Shown here piece by piece: positions 26,001 to 33,080 of a stretch of DNA of 64,000 nucleotides (within the stretch, counting starts at the first letter, position 1; every line of letters starts with the position of its first letter). Origin of the DNA: Rhyacichthys aspro (taxonomy: Eukaryota > Chordata > Actinopteri > Gobiiformes > Rhyacichthyidae); the NCBI GenBank assembly GCA_036850595.1, contig CM072158.1:22250915-22314914 (forward strand). The letters are read 5' to 3'. The position numbers and the translations under genes were made by a program. The notes under the pieces were generated by a model. It worked only from the letters and a program-made list of their open reading frames with translations, was not told where the DNA came from and ran no database searches.

Positions 26001-28547
26001 ACTATCCACTCTGACTGGGACCATTTTTTATGACATATTATTTGAGCAGAATCTGAAAGTAGAGTTCTTTCTTCCATACCAGTCTGAATTTCAAATGACC
26101 AAGAATTTTGTTTTTCCTTTGTTTTCCATTTAACAAAATCAAGATATGAGACTAGTGGTACAATTCTTCCAATTAGAAAAACAGACAGTATTCTATGAGC
26201 AGGTGAAAAATGTGTTACCTCACTGGACGAGGCAACAGCTCGGTGAAGAGGAGTTAACCACTTATTATCTTTGGCATTAACTCGGGCACCTAGAATGAGA
26301 GAGGAATAGGATGAGTGAAGATGAATGAATACTGAGAGGCAGAAAAAATGAAGACTGTCAAAGCCTGGATTTATATCTATAAACTAAAAGCCAAGAGACG
26401 GCAGAGGTTGTTCTATGCCTGGTTCAAGCATGAAGAAAATCGAAGATATAATACTATGTTATTTTGGTGTAGCTTGAAGGTTAAAATACCAACTAAATCT
26501 GTACCTGCTGCTAGTGCCACATTATTAACAAACAAACCTCTGTACCAGAAAAGACCCTGCAGCAAGCTGAGCTCATCTATTGAACATGATCTTACAAAAA
26601 AGTAACGCAGAGCAGAGTCAGAAAGGACCAATCTAAAGTACACTTTGGTACACCAACACCTCATCTGCCTTGTTTCCAGTGCATGAGCTGTTGCCAGGTA
26701 AAGACAGCAGCATAAGCTATATCAATTGCAACCTCACACCAGCGCTGCACAAGCTCATATATGAGGCCAATAGATTGTGCTGGTGGATGAATAAAGGAGA
26801 CAGAGATGCCCTTTAGTGAGGAGTTAACAAGTTTTCATCAGGCATGTATTGTTCTTCACTACTCTCATCTCTGACTCATACAGGCCTACTTTGTTTCTAA
26901 TAATCACAGTCTAACAGTGATACCTATTGGCCAGGGGTAGCAAGTACATCATTATACTGCAACTTAGTGAAGTTATTGGCATGAGTCTAAATACAGCACA
27001 GTGGGAGCCATCTTTATGCAGGGGAGGGTCCATTAACTTGTAGTGTGTGAGTGTGTAATGACGTCAGACTGGAGGTTTATATATAAAAAGCAGAAGGAGT
27101 CTAATTTCCTTCTTTTTTTTTCTTTTTTTTTTTTTTTTAGCTTTTTAAAGCGGCAGCAGCTATCTCAAAGCAAAAATTGGGACTAAGTAAAAAACAATAA
27201 CCTGAGAGAATGAGCAGCTCAATGATCTGAGCATCTCCCAGGTAGGCAGCAGCGTGCAGAGGGGTCCGCTGCTCATTATCCTGAAAAGAATGACAAAAAT
27301 ACTCTTAATCCTGTGCTTGGCTCTGTAATATATGAAGTTATGCATGCACTTACAAAACAAAGTACCACCTAGACAAACTCTTATCATTTTAGGTGTCTTT
27401 TTTTAAGTACATATTTATGACCAGTTTAGCTTTGTGCCCTCAAAAGACATCAGTCTATCAACAAAGGCTGTACAAGTCTCACAGAAGGGACACTGAAAGG
27501 ACAGCAGAACATCGGCACCCCACAATAAAACTGATGACAAAACAATATTTGAAACAATTGTTGAGATTTTATTTATTCATCTTCTACTGCTTTATTGGGA
27601 ATCACAGGATCTGGAGACTGTCTCTGTCTCAGCAGCTTTGGACTTTGGCCAGTTCATTACAGGGCTAACAATTAAAGACAGACAGTGACAGCCAGCAATT
27701 CACTCTTACATCCATTGACTAGGGGGACATTTAGATTTACCAGCTCATCTACACAGAGTGGTTAGCACTCAGAAAGAAGGTAAGAAGGTCCTGGGGTCTA
27801 TTCCTGGCCAAGATGGAGCCTCTCTGTGTGGAGTTTGCATGTTCTCCCTGTGTCTGTGTAAGTTTCCCCTACCACTAAAAACATGTTCAATGGGTCCCCT
27901 GTGGGGCCAGGACTACCCTGGAAATTGGATTTGTAATCTCAGAGGGACTACAGTATTTCTTATTTTATTTTTTATTTGACCTTTATTTAACCAGGAAAGT
28001 CCCACTGAGATTACAGATCTCATGTCCACATGTGTCTTGGCCTCAAAGGGAACCTACTGTGCAGTTTTTTAGTGAAAACCGGAGTACCCAGAGGAAACCT
28101 ACACAGCCAAACAGATTAAACCCAGCCTTTGTGCTGTGAGGCAGGAGTACTAGCCACTCTGTCACCATGCCAAATGTATAGGCCTAGTCTAGTTTTACTG
28201 TTTTCTCCTTCCCTAAAATGCCCAGTTTACTGTTTATAGTGTATATAATTACATGTGAATGCAGTACAGTATTTATTTAAAAATGTAATAACATGGGCAG
28301 AATATGTCAAAACAGACAAAAAAAAAAAATCCTCACTAATTAAACACTACTCCAGACCACAGAAAATACAAGCCAAACGCTGAGAGATCCACTCACACAG
28401 TGTGAATGCAGGGGAACACAATCAGCAGAGTGGACTCATAAACAAAAATCATGTGACTGCCCCAGGCCCCAGTCTGTCCTGCTGACTACAGGAGGATTCT
28501 GAGTGATGACCCCAGCACTTAGAGGTAAAAGGGACGGAAATACTGAA

Positions 28548-28625
<78 letters not shown>

Positions 28626-31600
28626 ATCAATCAATCAAGAGCTTTGCCTTGCAGCTCAACTCCTCCTTCACCACGACAGACTGGTACATCGACCGCATCA
28701 CTGCAGAAGCTGCACCAATCCGTCTGTCAATCTCCCATTTCATCCTTCCCTGACTCGTGAACAACACCCCAAGATACTTGAACTCCTCCACTTGAGGCAG
28801 GAACTCTCCACCAACCTGAAGGGGACAAGCCACAATTTTCCGGCTGAGAACCATGGCCTCGGACTTGGAGGTGCTGATTCTCATCCCAGCCACTTCACAC
28901 TCGGCTGCAAACAGTGGCAGGCTTAGCAAATTTGGGGCCCCTAGTGAGTAAATTTACTAATACTATTAAATTAACTTCAATGTTAATTAACTTGACATTG
29001 TGGGAACATTATTGTTCTTTTCAGTTACTGTCAGTTCTGACCCAAGCACAGTGTGGATCAACCACTGTATCTCTGTTTTTAGGTGTTTTTTAACTGTAAA
29101 TATATATACTAAAGGAACAATCAGTAATAGTATATGACAGAAGCACATCATATTCAAATAGTAACCTGAACATCATAGATCCTGGGTTACATTCGTAACC
29201 TTAAGGTGCGCCGCTGTGGTGAGCTGAGCTAATAATATTGCTAGCTTAAATTGCCGGCAGACCGGACCAGTAATACCCAAAATGTTGGGGCCCCTGCATG
29301 TTGGGGGCCCTAGGCATTTGCCTACCTTTGCCTAATGGTAAGCACGCCACTGGCTGCAAACCATCCCAGTGCACGCTGAAGGTCCTGGTCTGATGGAGCC
29401 AACAGGACAATCATCCGCAAAACGCAGAGATGTTAGAGAGAGAGAGGACAGACCAAGTTTTTGCCTGCACAACCACCCGGCTGCAGTCCGCTTGGCCTGC
29501 CAGTATTCAGCTGCCTCAGGAGTCCCACAGGCCAACCAGACCAGATACGGACTCCTTCTTCAGCTTAACGGCATCCCTTACTTCTGGTGTCCACCACCGT
29601 GTTCAGGGATTGCCACCACGACAGGCACCAGAGACCTTATGGCCACAACTCCGAGCAGCCGCATCAACAATGGAGTTGGAGAACATGGTCCACTCAGGCT
29701 CGATGTCTCAAGCCTACCTCTGGATCAGGTCGAAGCTCTGCCAGAGGTGGCAGTTGAAGACCTCTCTGACAGGGGACTCAGCCAGATGTTCCCAGCAGAC
29801 CCCCACAGTTGACAGCTCCGCCCCTCTCTTCACCTGAGTGGCTGACGGTCAGATGAAACAACTACAAAGTCGATTATCAGATGCTCTCTCATCTAAATGT
29901 AATTTCTCCTTGTGAAATCGTTTCTCCTGTGAGACAAATAAATCTATCTGAATCTGAATCAGGGGGGCCATTCCTCCCAATCACACCCCTCCAGGTGTCA
30001 CTGTCATTACCCATGTGAGCTTTGAAGTCCCCCAGTAGAACGATGGAGTCCCCAGTCAGAGCACCTTCCAGCACCCCTCCCAGGGACTCCATGAAGGCCA
30101 GGTACTCCGTTAGGCACATAAGTACAAACGACTGTGAGAGATCTCTCCCTGACTCCAAGGCGCAGGGAGGCAACCCACTCGTTCACCAGGGTAAACTCCA
30201 ACACATGGTGGCTGAGCTGGGGAGCTATAAACAAGCCCACTGCCTCTCACCATGGGCAACTCCAGAGTGATAGAGTCCAGCCTCTCTCAAGGAGTTGGGT
30301 TCCAGACCCCACATGCTGTGCGTGGAGGTGAGGTGACATTCCATGTCCCAAGAGCTAGTTTCTGTGTCTGGGGATTTGGTCAGCAAGGCCCCTGCCTTTG
30401 TCTGGCCGTCACCAAGGACCTGTTTGAACCCCTGACAGATAAGCATTCACTCTCACATTCATTCACTAGGTGACATTTACAGTGGTGTGAAAAAGTGTTT
30501 GCCCCTTCTTGATTTCTTATTGTTTTGCATGTTTGTCACTCTTGAATGTTTCAGATCATCAAACAAATTTAAATATTAGTCAAAGACACAACACAATATG
30601 CAGTTTTTAAATGAAGGTTTTTATTATTAAGCAAAAAAAGCTATCCAAACTTACCTAGCGCTATGTGAAAAAGTAGTTGCCCCCTAAACCTAATAACTGG
30701 TTGTGCCAGCCTCAGCAGCAATAACTGCAATTAAATGTTTGCGATAACTGGCAATGAGTCTTTTACATAAATGTGGAGGAACTTGGTAACAGGTAAGCCC
30801 TAACCACTGTGCCACCGAACAAATAAAAGTCTCACCTGAATATTGACATCCTCTTTCTGGAAAATAAGGGAGCGGACTTCCTCTGGATCCAAATTGAAGA
30901 TGGCTCTCATAAGAGGTGGCTGCAGAAGAGGAAGAGAAAATGAGTGCAGAAGTAAAACCTTCAAAAGCGACTGTTACACTATCCACACAGAGCCATGGCA
31001 GGTCCAAAGGCCGGTCCTTACATCAAAGAAGCTGCTGCAGAGCATGCACCCATGCAAACAGCATTACAGGCATGTTGGAGTCTTTTGAGCTCTGTTTTTA
31101 TTTTTTTTATTTTTTTTTTCAGGTTTATACCTTTGTGTGCTTTGGGCACATGAGGCGGGATAATGACATACCAATGACAGTTCACACTCACATTCGTTTA
31201 CTTTGGGACGTTCAGATTCACCAGTTCATTTACATGTCTTTAGTAGAACGGGAAAACTGGACCCAGCCCAAGGCAGGACCTCCACAGTAACATGCAACAC
31301 GTCTATAAATTAACACAGATTTATCAAGATGTCTTGAAACACCCTCAGATCATCTCTTAAGGAAACTACAAATAACTCTACTACTAGGGATGCACTAATT
31401 GCGCATTTTCTTTAACTGATAATTGAACGCCTTAATAATCAATAATCAGTTAACCATTAACCACATGCATGACGTCATCTAATGTTAACGTTTTATTAGA
31501 ATTAATGAAAGTTTTTTTTCAAACATTTATTATAAAGCTGTAGTGTATTACCCTCCAAACTCTATAAAAATCCTCAACAGAACGTTTTGTTTTTTTTATT

Positions 31601-31889
31601 TAGAACACACACCAATCAAGGGCAACAGATGATTTTTCATCAACTATGCATTTAAAAAACACCCTGTACAGGTACATTACATTATGTGCAGTGCTAGTCT
31701 GACATAACAGTAGGCTTTGAACCTGTACTGTGTAGATAAAAAGTATGAACTTTACAGCATGCTGATTAAACGGTTAATGAAAGTTTAATCGATCAAGTTC
31801 TTCATGACAATTAATGGATTATTGGTTAACCATGAACACCCCTATCTGCTACTCAGTTCATATATATATATATATGTATATATATATAA

Positions 31890-31938
<49 letters not shown>

Positions 31939-32595
31939 TATATATATACATATATATACATATATATATATACACACACACATACACATATATAAACATG
32001 ATATATGTTATAAATACTACATTGTAGAAGAATGACATACTACACTATAAGCACTAAGTCGGTATTCGAAGAATCAAAGAATGTCGGAGTGTGCCTTATG
32101 TATTACATACCTATTACACTACTGACCCCCAAAACTCAGTCCAGGAACAGAACGGAGTCCGCTTTAAAAAGTGGCTTACAGGGAATGTTCATTGTCAGGC
32201 TTGTGCTTCATGCACACAGTTAAGCCTCAGTCATTGCTCAAAAGCTTTGAAGCTCCACAAACCCATAGCAAATGAAGGCTCTGCAGTGGATATAAATGGA
32301 TTTTGTCCAGGTATGACCCATGGCAAAGGTCCATTTAAGAAAGGAGAATGTGCTCGTGTAGACCATGCACTAACTCTTTAGATGGAATAAACACTAAGCT
32401 AACCAAAGACAAACAACAGCACTGATTCAAACAAAACCCACACCTCACCTTGTCCTCATGAGCAGGTGCCCTTCCAGATGCATGATGGAGTCCGTTTGTT
32501 GTTTTGGGCCGAGGGGAAACTGGAGGTGAGGGCTCATCCTCCTCCACCTCTTCCAGTACTACGATACACACTCGACTGGGACGCTCTGAGTGCAT
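1581..32595 (-). CDS. ankrd28: ANKRD28-like ankyrin repeat protein, partial gene (17 exons)
   Basis: Likely encodes the ankyrin subunit of protein phosphatase 6, which binds PP6 regulatory subunits and directs the phosphatase to substrates in the cytosol; this role is known for human ANKRD28 and inferred here. Exons, in transcription order: 32595-32449, 30919-30836, 27280-27202, 26289-26219, 25685-25485, 25417-25330, 25249-25107, 24418-24311, 24234-24130, 23890-23812, 23735-23621, 19715-19633, 19555-19492, 19361-19293, 19211-19071, 1791-1680, 1607-1581. All junctions are GT-AG and every phase joins without a frame break, giving 1716 nt or 572 codons. From residue about 78 onward, successive ankyrin repeats show TPLH cores (TPLHAAAYLGD, TPLHRAVAS, TPLHVAASNKA) and follow the ANKRD28 order, including the diagnostic PLLSNVNVSD and SGFSDCC segments. 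ANKRD44 and ANKRD52 fit less well. The C-terminal half lies off the left edge. Confidence 0.88.
1920..3330 (+). mobile_element. RTE-type LINE remnant
   Basis: Begins with a 5' region typical of fish RTE-like LINEs (GGTCACAAGCCAGTGTAC, then a purine-rich GAAGAAGGAGAGGAGGAAGG). Degraded endonuclease sequence follows (a frame reading NVGTMTG, near 2200-2260), then reverse transcriptase pieces: NNGKAVGPVDIPV near 2615-2650, MKLWERVVEAGLRGE and QQYGFMSRKSTTDAI at 2815-2915, LHQGSVLSPFLFALVMDRLTDEV at 3147-3215. Multiple frameshifts and stops make it non-functional. Clade assignment rests on these motifs only. Confidence 0.7.
3331..3640. other. unassigned intronic sequence
   Basis: Lies between two LINE fragments. 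It contains CATTTATTAATGGCCACACAACAAG followed by an AT-rich part; it may be 3' tail sequence of either neighbour. No gene is recognised. Confidence 0.3.
3640..4935 (-). mobile_element. L2/Rex1-like LINE remnant, interrupted
   Basis: Minus-strand LINE in two blocks. Block 3640-4192 carries reverse-transcriptase-like sequence (frames resembling FNTIQP and a post-RT segment). Block 4561-4935 carries the linker NTFYARFEQ near 4605 and the endonuclease end REFASVILIGVDIPPSANANTA near 4850-4905, typical of L2/Rex1 elements. The blocks are separated by an LTR-like insert (about 4195-4560). Frames are broken throughout. Confidence 0.6.
4195..4560. mobile_element. LTR-like fragment inside the LINE
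   Basis: Starts TGTCACGGTTTAGTATTTGG, then ACACAAAAGCAGACTAC and a TTTATTGAAGATGAA stretch. The order is the same as in the block beginning at 33083 (TGTCAGGG, then CCCAAAAGCAGACAC, then TTTATTGAAG), which sits at the 3' end of a minus-strand Gypsy. It is probably a solo or truncated LTR of a related family. The (GGCAGGCAGGCA)n-like segment at 4340-4385 is also shared with that Gypsy. The right border is uncertain. Confidence 0.45.
5000..5039. repeat. (TTA)n microsatellite
   Basis: An uninterrupted TTA trinucleotide run of about 40 bases following the LINE block. Confidence 0.95.
5346..5580 (-). mobile_element. LINE reverse transcriptase fragment
   Basis: The minus-strand frame reads FVDLKKAFDMLDHIVLLNK followed by LYKYGIRGIA, which is the RT motif A region (D-x-x-K-A-F-D) and the following helix as found in L2/CR1/I-like LINEs of fish. 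Only this short part of the RT remains. Confidence 0.6.
5850..6495 (+). mobile_element. L2/Rex1-like LINE, 3' RT fragment
   Basis: Plus-strand decayed frames include FSDGPTIVGLVTDDND (RT motif C area), VNIQEIDIERVDTQ, and LLRTFYDSVVASAILYGVVC near 6350-6410 followed by WSSSITERERKKLGKVIRKS. This is the C-terminal RT region of fish L2/Rex1-type LINEs. Several indels break the frame. Confidence 0.7.
6598..7765 (+). mobile_element. Ty3/Gypsy pol remnant (RNase H to chromodomain)
   Basis: Degraded pol in three plus frames. An RNase H piece (DVGDREMLATKVAMEEWRYL) lies near 6600-6660, then integrase core pieces (SLGQHPQTNGQTE-like, near 6970-7015). The longest open frame, 7083-7565, carries the integrase C-terminal part (LVWLKYAYNTSSNPSTGLSPF, QKVWLSTKDLPL). 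A chromodomain-like end follows (PAQIIDGGPVYTVHRLLAVR, then RGRGFQYLVDREGYGAEE) at 7550-7680. The gag, protease and RT parts are missing. A polypurine tract (GGAGGAGGGA, 7756-7765) abuts the LTR, as expected for second-strand priming. Confidence 0.8.
7766..8111 (+). mobile_element. 3' LTR of the Gypsy remnant
   Basis: A 346-bp block starting TGTCATGTCTCC directly after the polypurine tract and ending CTCTACA, so it has TG...CA termini. A poly(A)-type signal ATTAAA lies near 8044. A short stretch at 6484-6507 (TCTCTATGTCTAAGTTAAGT) resembles the LTR start and may be what is left of the 5' LTR or of a recombination scar. Confidence 0.7.
8403..8640. repeat. minisatellite, about 20-23 bp units
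   Basis: About ten imperfect copies built on CTGGATGTAGCAGGTCCTTG (variants GCCTGGACCTGCATGTGGCA and so on). The minus-strand frame through it is open but only reflects the repeat (LHPGP, TSRSR motifs). No spacer-repeat regularity of a CRISPR kind is present. Confidence 0.8.
9236..9990 (-). mobile_element. LINE endonuclease-linker fragment
   Basis: Two minus-strand frames are recognisable. One (9529-9765) reads LDNHAPFKDEN...ELQKMKAAGR...SEHQKHY, the linker after the endonuclease. The other (9236-9532) reads NTINHLLMPITRP...CCDFSSGFFATKVD, the segment before the RT. Upstream, near 9840-9990, decayed endonuclease sequence with a GHILDLLLT-like stretch is visible. This is the common L2/CR1-type architecture; the RT itself is absent. 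Confidence 0.6.
10676..13774 (-). pseudogene. CACTA-like (Tnp2-type) transposase, frameshifted
   Basis: The transposase would cut and join the element ends in the nucleus. Exon 1 (13774-13679) starts at an ATG and encodes MKRYKTYLEAS then NKELPKSTCHRRYKL. Further short exons lie near 13501-13438, 13335-13245, 13178-13086 and 12960-12913. The main part starts at about 12827 (DDLLYPGASITKGQSVLLLT) and runs to a stop at 10676. It contains a zinc-ribbon-like CPEC...CSVC segment (about 12550-12600), the DGIPVFKSS motif (12310-12345) typical of vertebrate EnSpm transposases, CDFCYHKGGG (12000), and a DUF4218-like end (NVHLMTHI...WGPLWATSTFSFESFNG, about 11430-11330). Breaks: a 1-nt frameshift near 12360, a stop near 12338, and a frameshift near 11590 where two frames overlap. 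Exon boundaries of the short upstream exons are approximate. Confidence 0.75.
13775..14279. promoter_or_regulatory. putative bidirectional promoter of the transposon
   Basis: The 505-bp interval between the divergent start codons of the transposase (13774, minus) and the BEN-domain gene (14280, plus) must hold both promoters if the gene models are right. It is locally richer in CpG than its surroundings and contains CRE-like TGACGTAA at 14106 and two further TTACG motifs within 60 bp (14120, 14162). No TATA box is evident. Confidence 0.4.
14280..17314 (+). CDS. BEN-domain protein of the transposon, 7 exons
   Basis: Exons: 14280-14499, 15054-15151, 15519-16285, 16550-16664, 16736-16857, 16932-17121, 17205-17314. 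The first codes for an N-terminal domain (MSVPKFCLLYFPDANVVAVE). Exon 3 holds a Ser/Ala-rich array of 11-residue repeats, then acidic and basic linkers. Exons 6-7 encode the BEN domain (VSLFVRDLATLIFGKETL, then LDPHKVNVLTDAVMERFP and SEILSLLRRKCNN) ending at TAA 17312-17314; AATAAA follows at about 17474. BEN domains bind DNA or chromatin proteins, so a nuclear accessory role in transposition is inferred. Introns after exons 3 and 6 use GC donors (GGGCAAGT and CAGGCAAGT), chosen because only these join the phases. Exon 3 is 767 nt, 4 short of the in-frame 771: a 4-nt deletion in the repeat at about 15757-15762 shifts the frame and leads to a stop near 15927. Confidence 0.72.
15583..16190 (+). 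repeat. 33-bp coding tandem repeat in BEN gene exon 3
   Basis: About nineteen units of the 33-mer beginning ATGGCTAGCAGGCAGTCA, coding for M-A-S-R-Q-S-(L/P)-A-E-S-S and variants starting T-S-S-R. Units 2 and 7 are 30 bp. Units 1-5 are repeated as units 6-10, so a block of about 162 bp was duplicated on top of the unit array. Unit 6 has lost 4 nt compared with unit 1. Confidence 0.9.
18028..18580. mobile_element. small non-autonomous DNA transposon (MITE)
   Basis: About 550 bp with loosely matching inverted ends: GGTAGGGTGACCTCTATG at 18028 and the reverse complement of GGCAGGATGACCAGTTTA ending at about 18580. The interior has the TGTCCCGATTTT-type sequence seen in some fish MITEs, and no coding capacity. 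Ends are diverged and the target duplication was not resolved. Confidence 0.4.
19071..19715 (-). CDS. ankrd28: ankyrin gene exons 12-15
   Basis: Exon 12 (19715-19633) RGINGMLPLHLAALSGFSDCC; exon 13 (19555-19492) GFDINATDNFGRTCLHAAAAG; exon 14 (19361-19293) DLECVNLLLKVGADCNRKD; exon 15 (19211-19071) IPLHYASANCNYQCVFALVG and DQRGCSPLHYAAATDTDGK. Together they are residues 407-525 and align in order with the middle repeats of ANKRD28. Four exons sit within 645 bp. All boundaries are GT-AG and phases agree, with split codons at every junction. Confidence 0.85.
20000..20252 (-). repeat. tRNA-derived SINE fragment, reverse orientation
   Basis: Read on the minus strand it begins GGTGCATGGTGGCAGAGTGG (tRNA-like head), then GGAGTCTGCATGTCTTCCC, GTCCAAAGACATGCATGTAT and GTGCCCCTAGTGGATGAATGT. 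This is the same order as the full SINE copies at 37450 and 59352. It is more diverged and truncated. Confidence 0.75.
20726..20900 (+). repeat. direct repeat, copy 1 (pair with 24583-24762)
   Basis: About 175 bp starting GAGGGTTTTGATGTGTCAAC and ending CACCTGTGTCTAGTATTGA, repeated with few differences at 24583. The repeat includes unique-looking flank plus the first part of the hAT-like MITE at 20843. Confidence 0.85.
20843..21235. mobile_element. hAT-like MITE (TAGGGATGCA family)
   Basis: Starts TAGGGATGCAATTG and ends CATGAAGACCCCTA. The same termini and internal order (ATTATGTGCAGTGCTA-like block, then a closing ATTAATCGACTATCAATTAA segment) recur at 31385-31844. Flanks CTTGGCAG and CTCAGCAG could be a diverged 8-bp target duplication. 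Non-coding. Confidence 0.6.
21784..23306 (+). mobile_element. non-autonomous hAT element, copy A
   Basis: A 1523-bp element with inverted ends CAGTGTTGGGAGTAACG and the reverse complement of CAGTGTTGGGCAAGTTAC, flanked by a perfect 8-bp duplication GTAAGGGC (21776-21783, 23307-23314), the hAT hallmark. Near 23010-23110 a plus-strand frame encodes a BED-type zinc finger (KCKLCASPKE...NLKKHLERCH), the N-terminal domain of hAT transposases; the catalytic domain is absent. A second copy lies at 47309-49780. Confidence 0.9.
23621..24418 (-). CDS. ankrd28: ankyrin gene exons 8-11
   Basis: Exon 8 (24418-24311) VNEMNAYGNTPFHLACYNGR; exon 9 (24234-24130) GLSALHFASSSRQGALCQEL; exon 10 (23890-23812) DGKTPLHLASTHGRFFGSQ; exon 11 (23735-23621) GADVNSEDKSRNTALHIAAH, YGHELIISALIQHGA. 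These are residues 272-406. The exon 11 donor is GTTAGT, fixed by the phase with exon 12 (Thr-Lys-Arg-Gly across the junction, as in ANKRD28). Confidence 0.85.
24583..24762 (+). repeat. direct repeat, copy 2 (pair with 20726-20900)
   Basis: Near-copy of 20726-20900 including GGAAGACACAGGATAACAGG and the start of the TAGGGATGCAC MITE, 3.9 kb away in the same orientation. The flank just before the MITE here (CTCAGCAG) equals the sequence after the MITE at 21236-21243. Confidence 0.85.
25107..25685 (-). CDS. ankrd28: ankyrin gene exons 5-7
   Basis: Exon 5 (25685-25485) DAVSVLLKHCADVNARDKNW, TPLHVAASNKAVRCAEVLVP, LLSNVNVSDGAGRTPLHHAA; exon 6 (25417-25330) MVKLLLSRGASINVFDKKER, ALHWAAYMG; exon 7 (25249-25107) HLEVMKLLVASGAEVECKDK, GYTPLHAAASSGM. 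Residues 128-271. PLLSNVNVSD favours ANKRD28 over its paralogues ANKRD44 and ANKRD52. Confidence 0.9.
26219..26289 (-). CDS. ankrd28: ankyrin gene exon 4
   Basis: A 71-nt exon after a CATTCTAG acceptor; it encodes ARVNAKDNKWLTPLHRAVAS followed by SSE and ends at a GTAACA donor. Matches the second ankyrin repeat of ANKRD28 (residues 104-127). Confidence 0.85.
26290..27201. other. ankyrin gene intron 3, no feature recognised
   Basis: Contains an 85-residue open frame on the plus strand (26348-26605) without recognisable motifs and a long T-rich tract (27110-27139). Nothing else is seen. Confidence 0.6.
27202..27280 (-). CDS. ankrd28: ankyrin gene exon 3
   Basis: A 79-nt exon following a TTTTCAG acceptor; encodes DNEQRTPLHAAAYLGDAQII then ELLILSG, the first full ankyrin repeat; ends at a GTTATT donor with the Gly codon split into exon 4. 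Confidence 0.85.
27680..28185. repeat. SINE-like repeat fragments
   Basis: 27680-27960 holds GTGGTTAGCACTCAG (tRNA A-box-like) and GTGGAGTTTGCATGTTCTCC, the usual body of fish tRNA-like SINEs. 27965-28185 holds another common fish repeat (TGACCTTTATTTAACCAGGA, then AACCGGAGTACCCAGAGGAA) in the opposite sense. Both are truncated and diverged. Confidence 0.5.
28551..28622. repeat. (TA)n microsatellite
   Basis: About 36 uninterrupted TA dinucleotides; both strands give meaningless Tyr-Ile frames. Confidence 0.97.
28636..30470 (-). mobile_element. Rex3/RTE-like LINE, fragmented
   Basis: Minus-strand pieces in element order: endonuclease near 30240-30130 (LFIAPQLSHHVLEFTLVNEW, ASLRLGVRERSLTVVCTYVP) and 30100-30000 (ESLGGVLEGALTGDSIVLLG, DFKAHMGNDSDTWRGVIGRN); an RT-region block at about 29860-29353; and the RT C-terminus 28911-28636 (AAECEVAGMRISTSKSEAMV, LPQVEEFKYLGVLFTSQGRM, then EIDRRIGAASAVMR). 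The last two are separated by a 441-bp hAT insertion. A short foreign LINE 3' tail is visible near 29890-29960. Non-functional. Confidence 0.75.
28912..29352. mobile_element. hAT MITE nested in the Rex3-like LINE
   Basis: A 441-bp element with 14-bp inverted ends (CAGTGGCAGGCTTA, and CAGTGGCGTGCTTA read from the other end; two mismatches), flanked by a perfect 8-bp duplication GCTGCAAA (28904-28911, 29353-29360). Removing it and one duplication copy rejoins the LINE sequence. No coding capacity. Confidence 0.92.
30480..30790. mobile_element. Tc1/mariner-like fragment
   Basis: Begins CAGTGGTGTGAAAAAGTGTT directly after TA. Continues with TTTCAGATCATCAAACAAAT, a GAAGGTTTTTATTATTAAG segment and a second GTGAAAAAGTAGTTGCCCCC. 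This is the well-known terminal region of fish Tc1-like elements, truncated on the right. Confidence 0.65.
30836..30919 (-). CDS. ankrd28: ankyrin gene exon 2
   Basis: An 84-nt, phase 0-0 exon after CCTCTTCTGCAG; encodes PPLMRAIFNLDPEEVRSLIF followed by QKEDVNIQ, matching the N-terminal PPLVQAIFNGDPDEVRALIF segment of ANKRD28. Ends at a GTGAGA donor. Confidence 0.88.
31385..31844. mobile_element. hAT-like MITE (TAGGGATGCA family)
   Basis: A 460-bp element starting TAGGGATGCACTAATT and ending CATGAACACCCCTA. It is flanked by TCTACTAC (31377-31384) and TCTGCTAC (31845-31852), an 8-bp target duplication with one change. Same family as 20843-21235; a further fragment is at about 51960-52075. Confidence 0.75.
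31860..31995. repeat. compound (TA)n(CA)n microsatellite
   Basis: Alternating TATATA and ACACAC runs over about 135 bases, with interruptions. Confidence 0.95.
32449..32595 (-). CDS. ankrd28: candidate first coding exon of the ankyrin gene
   Basis: An ATG at 32595 opens a 49-codon frame (MHSERPSRVCIVVLEEVEED, EPSPPVSPRPKTTNG, then RAPAHEDK) that ends exactly at a GTGAGG donor in phase 0, as exon 2 needs. The acidic, Pro-rich leader is not the short KLTDQ-type start of human ANKRD28, so this may be an alternative first exon. A different upstream exon cannot be excluded. Confidence 0.55.
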
Positions 32596-33080
32596 GAGGA
32601 ACCAATACAGGCTGCTCCCTTATACAGAAGGATATATGATAAAGCAAAAGCACAGAGGTGTCATCAGCATGCGCTGCACATCTTCAAGTCAAATCCTGTG
32701 TCGCGCCATGCTCTTTTGCTGTCCCTGAGCCCACAGTGCTGTGCTGCAATAGGGGATTCCAGCATAATCATGGTGGGAAATGGCATGCGTCAGAGCTGTG
32801 GCTGCAGACCAGTGCACAGAGAGCTCCTGAGAGCTGCAGCCAGATACACACAGACTGTGGTTAGAGCAGGGACACAGCAGCACTCCACAGATGTGTGTGT
32901 GTGTGCAGCACTGCTTCAAGCAGACTGCTGAAGACAGCTCTTTCAAACTGAGGGGAAGGGGGGGTATGGGTGTCACATAGAGAGATCACTACACTTTAAC
33001 AAAGCACTGCACAAAGATCTGCACTGGTTCCACCACAATAGAAAATTGAAATGTATGTGAGCTTTAGCTTTAGAGCTTTA
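32596..33080 (-). promoter_or_regulatory. region upstream of the candidate first exon
   Basis: If the first exon call is right, 5' UTR and promoter lie here. The interval is moderately GC-rich for the window, with overlapping short frames but no TATA box or clear CpG island. No other gene is seen. Confidence 0.3.

Noticed and set aside
26348..26605. 85-residue plus-strand frame in the ankyrin gene intron
   Set aside because: No motif, no splice context and biased Lys/Arg/Tyr composition.
28436..28760. Open frames rich in Tyr-Ile across the TA repeat
   Set aside because: Pure products of a dinucleotide run with no surrounding gene structure.
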